Source: Melampsora larici-populina 98AG31 (taxonomy: Eukaryota; Basidiomycota; Pucciniomycetes; Pucciniales; Melampsoraceae). Taken from it: a stretch of DNA of 64,000 nt. The first letter of the stretch is position 1; each line of letters begins with the position of its first letter. The translations under genes were made by a program, and so were the position numbers. Below the pieces are notes generated by a model that had not been told where the DNA came from, made no database searches, and saw nothing but the letters and a program-made list of their open reading frames with translations. Shown here in pieces: positions 10,219 through 23,440 of this stretch. The DNA lies in assembly GCF_000204055.1 (NCBI RefSeq), contig NW_006768862.1:63885-127884 (forward strand), in the 5' to 3' direction.

Positions 10219-13200
10219 GCCTAAAAAATAGCCAAAAATCAAAGGTTGGAATTGGACCTGGGGGCCTAAAACATTGTTGCGCCTTGGCGATTTACGGCGC
10301 CGTGAGCCAAGCTAAAGGGGTCGGACCAAGCTCATCTGATAGCCCTATTCCATGCGCATCTTTTGCAGTGCTTGGGACTGTGGGAGAATGAGTGGTGTGT
10401 TGTGTAGAGCCCAAAAACTGAAAATCGGGCTTTGTCACTACCCTCCCAGGCGCATTCCAGGGTCCTCTTACACCTCTGCACAAGGGACTTAGTTAAGTTA
10501 GCAAGACTTGTGAGTTCTACATCCAATCACCAATATTGGAGGCGTCAACAACAGTAGTAGGACTTTGATGATGGCAATTATTAATCTGCCTTACCTTTGA
10601 ATGCAAAGGTGCTGTGGTAAATAGCTCCACCAATACCAATGTATAATAAACTTTGATGAAAAAGCAGCATTTCATCTTGCAGCAGTTTTTTTCTGAAAAA
10701 AACAGGCCTTGGTGCGCCCACAACCTGAAGCTGCAGGACACAGAGTTGGCATTAAGGGGAGTCAAAATGATGCCCCACAGCTGGCTGTTGCAGCAGTATG
10801 TAATGGTTCTGTGTCATATCCATTTGGTTCTGCTGTGACAAGCCCAGAAACCAAGGATGAACACACTTGAAAACCCTTGTTCCCTCCTGAATTTCACTTT
10901 TCAAGAGAAGCAACCCTTGATCTTTCCAACCAACCTCCACTTTGCAACAACAAACAACCAACAACCTACCTTGGCCTTCACTATATCAGATGATCCAATC
11001 ACAGGGGCCAAAACTGATGCTCACATACAGGTGAGCATTGTACACTCTCTTGAATCCTCCATAATTCATTTGAAGCCACTGAACAATGCACAATTTGAGT
11101 TGAATCATTGTCAGTAAACTCCATCCAAGTTGAGAGAGATGCACCAGATTCAAAACTGATGTGTGCAATGAGGTGAAGGATCAAATTTGATTGTTCAATC
11201 AAGTTGATAAAATAAACATAAAGAAAGAGATTGCTCAGTTTTTGAAAAAAACTCACAGGTTTATTTTTGAAAACTCAAGTGTTTTCTCTTTTTCCAAAGT
11301 CATCAATTCTGCAAAGGGCTGTAATATGGTAATTACATATAATTAAACCTAGACCAAGCATCAATCAAAAGCCGGCACACAATCAGACAAGGCACAAGTG
11401 CCAACCACAAGTTGATGTTCAACCCATGTATATATAAAGCTCCTTCTTCTCTTGGACAACCATCTTTTTCACAGATCACAATACTAGAATCACATTCCAC
11501 TTGAAATCCTATTGAGAGGCTCTTTGATTATATGATTGGTTGTGCAGCTTTGAGAACAAACTTGAGCATTCTTGGATCCATTACTGAGTAACCAAGGTAC
11601 TGATTTATATAGGCCCATGTCTATCCTTGCACCTAGCAGTAAACCTTAAAGCAGCAATTTTTCCTCTGGTCCTCCAAAGTTTAAATTAGCCCAGGATCCC
11701 TGGTTCTCCAAAGAGCAAAGCCAGCAGTCTCATTTGGTTGAAGCATACCTAGCTCCTTTTCTCCTTTTTCATATCCTTCTCAATCCACTCATGAGAGGTC
11801 ATGTGATTGTAGTCTTCACTTGGGTTTACTATGCAAAGACATACACAATTCCTTTTACCTTTTCTTCCATTGAAGATTATGTCTATTAGATGTGTACTCT
11901 TCACAAGGCTGATCTCACACCAAGGAAATCCTGTGTGGTCCATGCAAATCCCCCTTTTTTATACCCCTCCTGCACTGCCAACATAGATGCCTTGGGTCAA
12001 GAAATCTGAGGCATCATTGGAGGCAAATCCTCGGACAGACCTTGTCTGAGGTATTCTTTTGCGCTGAGAATTACCTCGGATCAAAACCTTGGGAAGCTTC
12101 TGTCCAAGGTTTGGCATCCAAGGATACCTTGGATTGAAAGATTGAGGTAAACATGTTGGCGCTGCTGAGAGACAAATTCTGCTACTATTGCCCTGGCCCA
12201 GACACCTCCAATGGCAATACCAGAGTTTTTTTTGCATGTCTTTGTTCATATTCTACTTTTTTGAGTGAAATATGATATGGTTATGTCAACCAATGCACGT
12301 GCAGCTGCCTCAAAATGAAGCTTTTGCTTGAAGCTGGGCACCACAGGGTGAAAGACCATGCCACCTGCCATGTATGAGCTATGCATGACAACCTATGAAA
12401 ACGCGGTGACCAGCTGATGGGCTGCATAAGCTGTTCTATGAAGTTTACATCACCTTTCTGTAAATTTGGATAGTGGTCTTATCATCGTGAATAAGAAACC
12501 CCTGAAATTTGATCTTCTGAGTCAGGCTTGAAAAACTCTTGGCCCATTTTTATACTTTTTGTGACCTCATGTTGGACCTGGCTAAAAAGCATATTGTCAT
12601 TTTCAAGTTGATTTCCATGGCCAGAATGTTGATCCTTGACTCTGAAACCAAAACTGACCTAAATCTTGAATAACCATATCAGAGGTATCCTTGGGTATAA
12701 ATTGAACCAAAGCTGTTGATAGTATCTTGATTCTTGGAGCCTTTGTGAAAAAGGATTTATGCATGAGTACTAAGTGCTGCTGATATGGACATGAATGAAC
12801 CAATCAAACCACAATACACACAAGCTCAACCTGGAGCATGCCCAAACCTGATCCTCCTGATATGATATGAGATCAAATATTATCTTGCATGTGGAGATAA
12901 TGATTTCTCGAGCAATGCAAGGTACATATGAATCTGGTAGGTCCAATCTCTATCCCACTTGCTGCAGTGCAGATGATGATGAAATGCAGTGTTTTTATAT
13001 TGGATGAAACTCATGATTAGGTGTTGAGTGAAATGTGCTGTATTGGTATTAAAATGTTCAAATTGATTTTATGGGTTTACCTTTACTGTTCCTTTGAACT
13101 GACCCCAATCACATCATCTTTAATTTGGTTCGACTGCTTAACATAATCTCAAGCTTCTAAAATGTTTAAATTCATTTGACCATCAATCCATCAATCCATC

Positions 13201-13290
13201 GAATCGAGCTCAGCAATCCATTCAGAGAGACCAAGTGAGCAATCTTGACTCTTTATTAAGCTACACTCAGCTTGACTCATCTTGTGGTCC
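10219..13290. other. Three-kilobase stretch without a supported gene
   Basis: Only short open frames with no recognisable content are present. One feature is the AAGGGACTTAGTTAAGTT motif at 10482-10499, which matches the terminus of the MULE-like elements near 36.7 and 41.8 kb. The sequence looks like old, degraded repeat DNA leading into the promoter of the gene at 13291. Confidence 0.4.
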
Positions 13291-16238
13291 ATGGAACTTC
13301 AGAATGGTAAGTGTGATTCATTTGATTATCTGATCGCTACTTTATGTACTTCAAAGTTCAAACTGATCACCTTTGATTCTCTCATAGACCTTTACTTTTC
13401 CAATTCAATCTCCAATCTTGAAAACACTCCTGAAGCTCAGCCATCACTTCGAACTATTCGATCGCTTCCTCAACGTCGTAACAAACGTCCTCGTCTGAAT
13501 CATATCGAATCTCCTCCGCCTCCTCCCGAAAGCTCTAGTCCTACCGAAGCTAGCCGTAGCGAAAGCCCAGTCACACCACCTACCAGACTCCTTCCATTCC
13601 ATAGTCCACGCACCAAAGAAGCTATTGCTACTTTAACTGATTCAGTTGCAGCCTTCAACATTCGTCGTTCATCTCGCAAACCAATGACTTCTGAAATCGT
13701 CCGATTGGCAAGTCCACTCGATCTTCCTGATGGAAGTGATCACTACTCCTATGGTGCTCCCCGTTTGGAAATCGGCTCATGCTTAGAAGAGTATGAAAAC
13801 CATCAAGTCGGACAGCTTGCCAACGGGGTCGATGAAGAGGACGAAGAGGATGCAGAGGATGCACCGGAGGAAGATCAACAAGTTGAGGACGAAGTAGACG
13901 AAGCGGATCAAGATTTCAGTGGTTATGCTTTCTTATCCGCTGGTCACCCCAAGCAGACTTCATCTACAAATCAGTCTAGTCTAGCAGATCAACCCAATGC
14001 TAACAGAAAGAAACGCAAAGTCCCGAGCACTGTTGTCATACCACTCGCTCATCCAGTCATACAATACGGTTTAGAGTATGAACTCAGGCCTGCCAATGTC
14101 TCTTCACCATATACATTACCTCATACAATGGCACATACTACTCCGGCCTTTGGTCAACTACTACGAGCCGCCCAATTGGAAGGTGAGGGTGGGGAGTATG
14201 ATGATGCTGAGGAGGAGGAGGAAGACGTTTCTGCATCAACTACGCCAGTAGATTTCACGAACCCAGTCACACTTGCTAAAGGTGATTCATCCGTCTACAT
14301 CCCCTTTCATTTGGTCTTCATTCATTCGTATGTCTTCATGATTTCCTGTGGGACTTTGCTTTACTTGATGGGGTTCGATGCGGATCAGCCTCAATGGCTG
14401 TTTCAAAATGATCTTCCGCCCGAACTTGTTGTCACTATATCATCACCCTCATTCTTGCGAATGAAACAAAGTTTGAAAACATCATGCACTACTATCCTGC
14501 TCATATTTATTGTGTCAAAGGAACAATATGAACCACTGATGTGCTCCTGTTCCTCTGATTACCTTCCGTAGCTCTCTCTTCCCATCATGTCAAAATGATG
14601 AAGAAGCCAATAAGCTCCCCTCGTCATTATGGTCGCCAGCTTCACAAACTTGCACTTTCACGATTGCTCATCCGCTCATCACCAGGCCCGAGTTCCTCAT
14701 CCCATCTCGGATCTATCAGTACTCCAGATCAGAGTACGAAAACTCCCAAGAAGACTAAATCCCCAAGCTTAACAGCCCGAAACAATTCAGCCTCCAAACG
14801 TACCCCCAATCGCAAAACTCCATTACGCCCTAAACCGAAGGCACCACTCTCTAAGCTCAAGATGCCTGTGCTACCAAATCTTTATGACCCTTCCCTCCCC
14901 CTCGAAGTAGCCTACCCAACTACTGTAGACCCGGCTCGGTTGACTAAGTTAAGGTCTCATTCTAATCGCGAGCAAGTTGAAGAAAACCACTCTCCCAGAT
15001 TTGAAGTCTTTCCTCGCCCTTCCTCCGTTGATCAAAGTCGGCGTCCAAGTTTGACTATGCCAAATCATGCAAATGAAAGTGAAGATGGATCGGACGGTCA
15101 TAGTCTGCGTGGCGAATTTTCATTTCGTTTGGAAATTGCCGAGATCAATCATAGGCTGGTTGCCTTGCATATTGCAATCTCAGACGAGAGGAAAACCAGA
15201 GAAGCCCAAATCAAGGAGGCTATGAAGATAGCAATGGAGCAGCAACATGATCTTAGACAGCACATTCGTCGGTCTGATACAGCGAAGCTCTCACTTGGAG
15301 ATGCTGAGGGTCGCTCTGATCAGCGTTCAATCACGGTAGGGAAAGACTCTATCAAGGGTGAAACGACGCCGATGAAAAGTTCTGGCCTTACCTCAAACAA
15401 TCGACGTTCAAAGTCCCACATGTCACAGAGGCCACTTACTTCTAACGTTGACCACGGGCCTAGTGGTCCTCCTCCTTCCGAGCCACCTCCACCTCTGCCA
15501 TCCGGTCCTCATACCAACTCATCATCGGCTAATCTGTCATTGAATAATCCTAACGGTCGAATTCCAGAGCCTTCGCCCAAGAAAAATGGAAAAAAGGGCA
15601 AGAAGAAGCGATCTGCTCATGCCAACGCCAACAACATTCACCATCGAGATAATTATGTCCCATCAAGGCTTCCAACAACTCATCAGCAGACCACAACCGT
15701 TGCAGGTCAAGGTGTGCTGGGTACCGAGTTAGCCACTATGGACCTTCTTGCAAAAGACTACGATCCTACCGGTACCAGATCGTCCCTGCATCCATTTATA
15801 GACCCTAACTTGAGTGTTTTACGTGAAGGTGACACGGAGACCAGTCCTAGCGCTAATAATGGTAGTCATAGTCAATTAGGATCATCAGCCATTGCTAAAT
15901 TTTTCGTAGAACCCGATGAATGGATCTGTGGATTTTGTGAGTATGAACTTTGGTTTGGAGAAGAACTTTCATTAATCAAAGTGATCAAGAATCGAAAGAT
16001 GATCCTTCGACGACGGAAAAGAGCAAAAGAAAGAGCCGCAAGAGCAGCTGCTGGAATCAAAAACCCATCTAATCCTGGTACTGGTCCTACCAATTCATCT
16101 GGAAACAATGGTCTTGCTTCTTCTTCGTCTTCTGGTACTAATAATAATAAAAATATTGTCAACCCAGTTCATTCTAATAATCCATCAATCCCGCCTCCAC
16201 CACCGCCACCACCTACCTCTTCTCCTGCTAGTCCTTAG
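13291..16238 (+). CDS. Uncharacterised fungal protein with acidic region, C-terminal CxxC block and polyproline tail
   Basis: The ATG at 13291 opens a 16-nt exon (MELQN) with a G|GTAAGT donor at 13307. The acceptor at 13387 leads into a long frame to about 14280. This part is Ser/Pro-rich, then strongly acidic (EEDEEDAEDAPEEDQQ), with basic KKRK segments. The frame ending at 16238 must follow through one or more introns between about 14280 and 14700, which I could not place with confidence; the hydrophobic stretch translated at 14300-14370 is probably intronic. The last part has a helical, charged segment (about 15110-15260) and a distinctive WICGFCEYELWFGEE followed by Arg/Lys-rich RNRKMILRRRKRAKERAARA, then Ser/Asn-rich sequence and a run of prolines. 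A CxxC block followed by a basic helix suggests a nuclear or nucleic-acid-associated protein. I do not recognise a named family. Confidence 0.65.
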
Positions 16239-17700
16239 AAATTTAGTGTAATTTTTTTTGCATTTGAAGTGATGGACTTAACAATCATTACTTCTGTTGT
16301 TTAGTAAAAAATATATACGTCTTGCAAACTCGTTTGAATGTTTTCTAGTACACCTATCGTACTGACCCTGACCCTGAACCAAAGTTTTGTTTTGTTTTCC
16401 AATTCTTTAAATGACTATCTTTCATTATTTACATATATACACTAGAAATCTTTATCAATCATCATGTTCTTTTTTTTTACAATTTTCTTTTATTTGATTG
16501 TTTTCTTCTTTTTTCTTTGTCTACAAATAGATCTCTACAAACTACAATGGGACAATACATTTTATTTTTCAAAATCAAGACCAAAGAAAAATAAACACAT
16601 TCTATTTTTCTTGTTTGCTTTTTGTTTTGTTTTTGTTTTTCTATTTTATTCCTAAAAGAAAAAGTTCTTTTTAGATTTCTTTTATTCATATATAAAAAAC
16701 ATATCTTACTACAAGAAACTCTTTTAGTCTATAAGATCATTTTTTTTTCTTTTGCACTTCTCTCTTTTACATTTCAAAATTTATTTTAACTCTTAAACTG
16801 TTTTTGTTTTTGTTTGAATTCTTTTTCTTTTTCTTTTTGCTGTAGCCTAGCTTATCCAGCATTCTGTATGCTGTAATTTGCAAGTTTTCTTTGTTTTTTC
16901 CATTGACTTGGTTCATGATTTGGTTTTCTGTGAAGGGTTAAGAGTACAGAAGTATACATGTTTAGTGGGTTTGATGGTTTGGACATTTTTATGCTTCAAG
17001 TGTTGTCAAATGTATGATGGGGTCAAGGGAATTTGAGAGTCATCATTGTTAGATTGATCATAGCTTGTCACCCAGTATTGAGAATGAACATTTTGATTCT
17101 TTTGTGACTGAAGATGGTCAAGAAGATTATGTGATTGCCATCATGGCATTGTAGTGTTGGAACCCAATACATTGCTCAATATTCAATGTCATTGTTCTTA
17201 TTGTTTCTCTGTTTAATCATCATTCTTTATTTGCTTACTACATAAACCATGCACTTTGCTTGAAATACTTGCTGTCAACCTTTTGTCTAGTCTAAACTAA
17301 CCACAACATCTATCCTTGATTCTAGTTTATCAAATCTTGATTTGAGGAAGTTTCTTTTCTTTTTCACAATTTATCAACCTTCCTCATTAACCAAACAATC
17401 ATCCCAATAGACTATATATTTTCTCCTGCTAGGATATTTGACAGATATGTGTGTTGTATTTGATCTGATCAGGGATCTGAGATCCTTTTAGGTCATGAGC
17501 CACGGCTCTACACTTTTCTGAATCATCAACAAAAATTCCACTAGAGTTTTAAACTCAGTCTCTTGGCTAGAGAACCTGTTCCTTTGAACTCAAAATGCTA
17601 CTCTCAGAACTCTAGTACTCTAGGTTCTCACCAGTGTGTTGTATTGATCCAACTCAAACTTTCAACTTCAAGATCCATAAAATCAATCATAACAACTCAA
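16239..17700. other. T-rich 3' flank and AT-rich intergenic DNA
   Basis: Strongly pyrimidine-rich (TTTTCTTT-type) sequence runs from about 16460 to 16850. It is followed by ordinary AT-rich DNA with no open frame worth calling. Confidence 0.45.
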
Positions 17701-17719
17701 TCCCAAACTTCACAGTTTT

Positions 17720-18540
17720 CCCCACCAACCTTCAATCCAACATGCCAGATACTTTAATTGAATTGGTTCTCAGTCAATCTGAAGCACCATCCCACCCCAC
17801 AAACTCTGATACACTTACAGGTTCTACCAATAACCCAAACCCCAGTCTCAGATCAGCTTTAACTAATCTTTGTTGGAATTCCAAGACATCATCTCAAAAT
17901 GCATCCCAACTCTTCGGTTCCAGACTCTTTGTTCCTCATGGCCCAAATTCTCAAACTCACCAACATTAACAAGATAGATTGTGGACTAGGTCTCAAGAAA
18001 AGCTGTGGAAGCCTGTCAAGCAAGACACCTCCCTCTCTGAATTGTATCTCAAGGATCTAGGGAAAGTGGAAAACCTTGAGTCCAAAGGAGCAGATCACTC
18101 AAAATCATCTGTGTTACTGTTCCTGCCAACCAATTACCTCTCATCCAAGGAATTGAAGACCCAAAGAAATCCTACAACACTCCAGTCAATCAGGTCTCTC
18201 AAGACATTGGTTTGAAAGTTGCAGCTCTCTTTGCCAAGGTTGCCACAATTTGCTACTTGGGCAGCAAGTCTGTCACTTCTTTTTTGGACAGAATAAATGC
18301 CCTCCACACCCAGCTTGCTGAAACTACATCTGCCAAGTCAGCTTTGAAGATCAGCAAAAGCTTCTTGCTGGTTTTCTTCTCCTAAGTTTCCCAGGATAAC
18401 AATTTGGCACTATTTGTGTTCAAAGTTTTGGTGATTTGAAGACTTTGACAACAACAAAATTAACTTCTTGCCTCCAAACCAAGTTGGCACTCACTACTGT
18501 CAACAACACCGTTAAGAATGTTTGAGTTTCTTGGAATCAA
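17720..18540 (+). pseudogene. Degenerate LTR-retrotransposon gag-like remnant
   Basis: Across frame breaks the plus strand reads segments resembling a Copia-type gag (UBN2-like). These include MPDTLIELVLSQSEAP, then LPLIQGIEDPKKSYNT, then VAALFAKVATICYLGSK with TSFLDRINALHTQLAETTSA. Several stops and frame changes interrupt it. No protease, integrase or RT follows, so it is an eroded fragment. The family assignment rests on the FLDRINALHTQL pattern and general layout only. Confidence 0.4.
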
Positions 18541-18735
18541 GTATAATTTATATAGAAGAGGAGAACTAAGAGTGGGCACAATAGCACAATGACAACATCC
18601 TCCTACACAAGATCTAAGAGAATGATTCTGCCCTCAAACAACCATCATAAATAATTAGAAAGATCAAAGATAACAAAGAAGAAACTATAAGATGAGTACC
18701 TGGTATTGTCACACATATTGATTGGTATAAGCTAT

Positions 18736-19117
18736 CACTGCCAGCATTAAAGAGGTTCCTTGATGGGAATTAGCACTAGGCTGGGAACATTTTTGAGAGT
18801 AGAATGGGTCATGAAACCATCTCGCAGTGGCCATCTGAGCAATACAGCATATGTTACATATGTGCAAACATCTGAGTGAATACTTAGCTATCATCTACAT
18901 ATAGCGCCGCTCAGTTACCTGCTCATCTGGTTGAGAAATTCACATGTAATATTTTCTGGAACTTTGTTACAATTGCAACAAACAGCCCAAAAAATTGACT
19001 ACATATATCACAATGGCTACTGAGGAATACTTATGAAGATATTTAGCAGTAACAAATGGGGAATTTGGTTCCTGAGACCCATATTACCACCCGGTAATCT
19101 CTTTAATGCTGGCAGTG
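18736..19117. mobile_element. CACTA-type MITE, 382 bp
   Basis: Nineteen-bp perfect terminal inverted repeats CACTGCCAGCATTAAAGAG are flanked by a 3-bp TAT duplication (18733-18735, 19118-19120). CACTG/CACTA ends with a 3-bp duplication define the CACTA (En/Spm) superfamily. It is non-coding. Confidence 0.8.
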
Positions 19118-19120
19118 TAT

Positions 19121-20206
19121 CTATAATTGGATACCTGATCTCTGGGACTACAAGGGATAGTCTATCACAATTCAAACATAACCACAGTCAAAAAAACAAC
19201 ATTGATACGAGTAATAAATCACATCTCATCTAAACTTAACAAAGTACCACACTATAATTATGGTATAGGGCTTGGTTAGAAAACAAGAAGAAACAAAACA
19301 ACTTGATATCCGGGTTGTGAGATGTGGGTAGCGGGAGCAGGAGCAGGAGGTCTTGAAGGGTTTTTGATAATTTTCAAGACCGCCTGCTTTCCGTTTGATT
19401 TCTTATAGACACTTGACACTTGTACAAATTATTACCTTGGGACTGAACCACCGTTCAGTCAAACATTTTTGGTAACCCTGGGTGACCACCGGATTCTAAT
19501 AGGGGGCACTCTCAGGTTTTATTTGCGGGCACTTTTTTGTAGCCCCCAAAAACATAAGTAAACAAGATATGTGTGACTACCTTTTAGTGGAATAATTTCA
19601 CGTGAGTCATGTAAATGATTTGATTGTACTAATATTGATGGCATTGATCAAAGTGATTGAATTGAATGACTTGAGCAATGCTTGATCAAAATGAGAATGA
19701 CTTGATCAAATTGATTGAGTTGAATCATAGAGATTTGATTTGAGAGTTTGATATCAATGCCAGAGCATCATTGGAATGTCCAGGTTGTGTTTGTGTTGTG
19801 TTCAAGGACACAATACCATTGTACATTTTTACCCCAATGACCTTGTTCATCATTGAAAATGGAGTGCTGGTTTCAGTGATGGGTGATAAAGAAGAAGTTA
19901 GGTCTTTGAGTTTAGGATAAGGTACTGTGAGGATTTTTCGTAAGCATAAAAATTTTTGTTGAGTAAGTGATTTAATATCATGTGATAAGTTTCTTCAGTC
20001 TTGAAGTAAAATTTAAATTTGTGAATGATGTCATAAAATTCATCTTCGTCTTGCATCTTGATGAGTTGAGGTTTCGCTGTTTTGAAGCATCGCACTATAA
20101 TTCTGTTATTGTGGAGAGGAAAATTGCTTGCCAGCTGTTTCGTGCAAAAGGGAATTGAGTGAAATAATTATCAAACTCACATTGCGGGGGTGTTAGCGCA
20201 TGAAAT
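19121..20206. other. Downstream flank of the Gypsy element, possible degraded 3' LTR
   Basis: On the minus strand this follows the pol stop and the purine-rich AAGGGGGTGTG tract (rc of 20212-20222). A 3' LTR beginning near 20217 would be expected. No matching 5' LTR was found beyond 30.1 kb, so LTR boundaries cannot be set. No genes are seen. Confidence 0.4.
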
Positions 20207-20220
20207 TCATGCACACCCCC
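20186..20220 (-). repeat. Hairpin at the pol end/PPT, paired with a second copy at 20442-20477
   Basis: GGGGGTGT (20186-20193) pairs with ACACCCCC (20213-20220), and GCATGAA with TTCATGC inside it. A diverged direct copy at 20442-20477 keeps the pairing with GCGTCAA/TTGATGC, including a compensatory G-C to C-G change. The element overlaps the pol stop codon and the presumed polypurine tract. Confidence 0.6.
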
Positions 20221-22831
20221 TTGTCACGTGTCCTAGCTTTCCCCAAGGGCCTCCATTACCGCTCAATGAGGATGTTTTCGGACCTGACAAAGCCGCCAAT
20301 GCGACTGCAAGTGAATGTTCCTCTACGTCCTCTTCGTACGAGTCCAACCGTCTCGAATGTCTACAGTTATTTTGGAAAGAAACAAGCTTGCCAACCATTT
20401 CTGAATTAGAAGAAGAGGGGGAACTATCGCACTCACATTGCGGGGGTGCTAATGCGTCAATTTTGATGCACACCCCCTCGTCACTTTTCGTAGCGTGCCC
20501 CTTGGGCTCCTGTCGAGGACCTGCGGGGATTTTTTCCGGACGTGACGAGACCAAATCTATGGCCGCAATGCTGGTAGGTAAGGCTTCACGGAGTCCATCG
20601 CGGTATAGCTTGAGTTTGGAGATGTGAAACACTGGGTGAGTCGAATCATTTGGTCGAAGGTGTAACCTGAAATCCCGACCAGAGTTCAATACCTCAAGGA
20701 CCTCGTATGGACCATCATAACGAGCCCGGAGTTTGCCAGTAACGCGACCCTTGCCGCCTACGATTTGTTGGCGATCAGTACTGTCAACTAATACCCAGTC
20801 TCCGACTTCGAAAGGTGTGCCTTCTCGGCGTCTTCGATTATACTGAGACGCTTGCTCAACCCTATTGTACCACAACCTGTCCCTCCAGATCGCCCATTCA
20901 TTTTCACGGCGTTCGATCCAGTGTCGTACGTCTTCGTTATCCTCAGCTAATGGATGTTGAACCGGAAATAAACGCGGTATGCGACCGTAGACGTAGTGGA
21001 ACGGCGAGACGCCGGTCGAGACGTTCATGGCCGAATTGATGGCAAACTCTGCCGACGGGAGCGACTGATACCACTTACCGTGCTTGTCTGCTACAAGGTG
21101 GCGCAGGATTTGACCTATAGTCTTATTCGAGCGCTCGCTGCGACCGTCCGCTTGCGGGTGATACGACGTGGAGAGTTGCATCCTTACCCCCAAGAGCTCG
21201 TGTAGGCGCTTCCAGAACTTGGATGTCCATGCCTTGTCACGGTCTCCGATGATCGATTCGGGTAGGCCGAAGATGCATGACCACGCGGCAAAGAGTCTGG
21301 TAGCGGTACGTTCGGCAGTGTCCTTCTGGCTTGCAGGGATGAGACGCACGAACCCAGTCAGCCGGCATGTACAGGAGAGGATCATATCATACCCAGCAAC
21401 TTTTGGAAACGGGCCGATAAAGTCGATGCCAATAGATTGCATTGGCTGATTGGGCACTGCTGAGCATTGAAGCTTCCCCGTTGTTGATGTGGTGCGTGCT
21501 TTATTTCGTTGGCATGAGTCGCAAGACTGAAGATGTCCTTCTACGTCTTTTGCCATTCCAGGCCAAAAGAAGGTGGTCCGCAGGGTCGTTAGTGTCTTTA
21601 GTACCCCCAGGTGTCCCAAAGCTGAGTGAGCTTGGTCCATGAAGTCTCGTCGTAAGTTACCGAACCGGGGAATAACCAGGCGCCCGTCAAGGTACATGAG
21701 CCCATCCTTTAGGATGCAGTCCTCACGTAACGGAAGAACCTTGCGCAGTTTGATGCAAAAGACGTCGTGCTGGTAACCCTCTTGAATTTCTTTAAGTTCT
21801 GAATCCTGCAAAGACCCGCGTACCTCACAAACAGAGATATCCTCTCGGCGTGATAACGCGTCTGCCACCGAGTTGTCTTGGCCTCGCAGATACTTGAAGT
21901 CCAAGTCAAATTGGGACAGAGTCTCCAACCATCTCGCTTGACGTCGGCTGAGATTGCGCTGGGTAAGAAGTGTCGTGAGAGAGTGATGATCCGACATCAC
22001 ATTCACCCGCATGCCCAGAAGTAGGAGTCGCCATTTGTTCAGTGCGTTTATAACTGCCAAGAGCTCTTGTTCATGGACCGGGTAGTTCTTCTCTTCCGGG
22101 TTCATTGTACGGCTCTCATAAGCTATGGGCGAAGCTGTCTCCCATCTCAAACCTTGAAATAAGGCTGCGCCTAAGCCGTCACCGCTCGCGTCAGTGAACA
22201 ACCACAGAGGTTCCTTCGAGTCATAATCCAAGTTCCGGAGGACAGGTAATGTCGTGATCAGCCTTTTGATGTTGCTGAAGGCTTGTTCTTCTTTCTCACC
22301 CCATTGGAAAGGTTTGCCTTTCAAGGATGTGCTGGTCAGTGGGGTCAAAGTTCCTACGTAGTGTGAGAGTCCGTCAATAAATTTTTTCATCCATTGGACG
22401 GTACCTAAGAACTTTAGCAGTTGTTTGGAGCTTGAGGGCAAAGACCATTTTGAAATCTTCTCTACCTTCTCGTCATCCGGACAAATTCCTGCCTCGCTGA
22501 TGTTGTGACCCAGGAATTTGATTTCTCGTCGAAATAACTTGCTCTTCTTGACTGAGCAGAATAACTTAGCTGACCGCAACCGTTCCAGGACCTGTCTCAA
22601 ATGAATTTCATGCTCTTCTACCGTCTGAGAAAAAATGACTATGTCATCTATATAGACAACACAAATCTTCCCCACTAATTCACCCAGGATTTCCTCATTC
22701 CGTGCTTGATGTGTTGCCGGACCATTTGTAAGTCCCATGGGCATGACAGTCCATTCATATAATCCCCAGGGAGTTTTCACCGCCGTCAGCGGGATGTCCT
22801 CTTCCCTCATCCTGTCTTGAAAGAAAGAGTT
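20207..22831 (-). pseudogene. Gypsy pol 3' part: RT (C-terminal two thirds), RNase H, integrase
   Basis: The minus-strand frame is open for about 875 codons. In order it has: RT fingers/palm with YEWTVMPMGLTNGPATHQ and the catalytic YIDD box; the RT thumb; RNase H beginning LWLFTDASGDGLGAALFQ; the integrase zinc-binding region (H..H, CDSCQRNK); and the integrase core with D in GIDFIGPFP, D in GDRDKAWTSKFW and E in HPQADGRSERSNKTI. A basic C-terminal domain ending FHISKLKLY follows. No chromodomain is apparent. The first codons of the open frame (to 22832) belong to the inserted element's terminal repeat, not to pol. This part has no internal stop, so inactivation came from the insertion. Confidence 0.9.
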
Positions 22832-23440
22832 CACTGCGTCCGCCACCTCCCTTCTCGACGTCAAGAAGGGTAGAATGTCTTGATTTGGTTCAACTTTGTT
22901 CCAACTTTATTGCGGGTTAGTTCCGCTACTGAGTATCCCACTCAGCATAGACTGAGAGATGCATGAGTGATTGATCAGAAGTCATTGAGCCTCAGGGAAT
23001 TCCTCAGACATTAGATTCTCAGCCTCAGGATATTCCTTTGTTTTCTATTATGATCCAACCCTTTTGACCAACACATGAACTCAAGTTCAAGTTGATCAAC
23101 TCGATTCATCACCGTCACCTAAAAAATCCTTCATGAAATCAAATCGATCAAAAGAATACCTAAACCAAAACAATTAATTAATCAAATTCCAACCTTTCTT
23201 TGCAAATCTCAAAATACTTTCTTATTAAAACTTTTTTTATAAATAACAACGCGCCAAGAAAGTTTTAGTGAACCAAATTTAACAATGGGCATCATTATCT
23301 TTTCTTAGACACGCGTTCTGGATTGCACTTTAAAGTAAAAGGGAACAAAGACCCCGGTCTTCAACATTTTAAGTCTTCCTTGCCCCTCCGAGCCCGCTTA
23401 CACTCCACCAATCACACAAATTTGTGCGACCGACGGCGGG

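Noticed and set aside
14290..14370. Hydrophobic stretch as a membrane segment of the 13.3-kb gene
   Set aside because: It lies where an intron must be removed to connect the two long frames, so it is probably not translated.
20190..20627. Plus-strand frames across the Gypsy pol region
   Set aside because: They are antisense shadows of the long minus-strand pol reading.
22832..22864. N-terminus MTSRREVADAV of the open pol frame
   Set aside because: These codons come from the CACTA terminal repeat, not from the retrotransposon.
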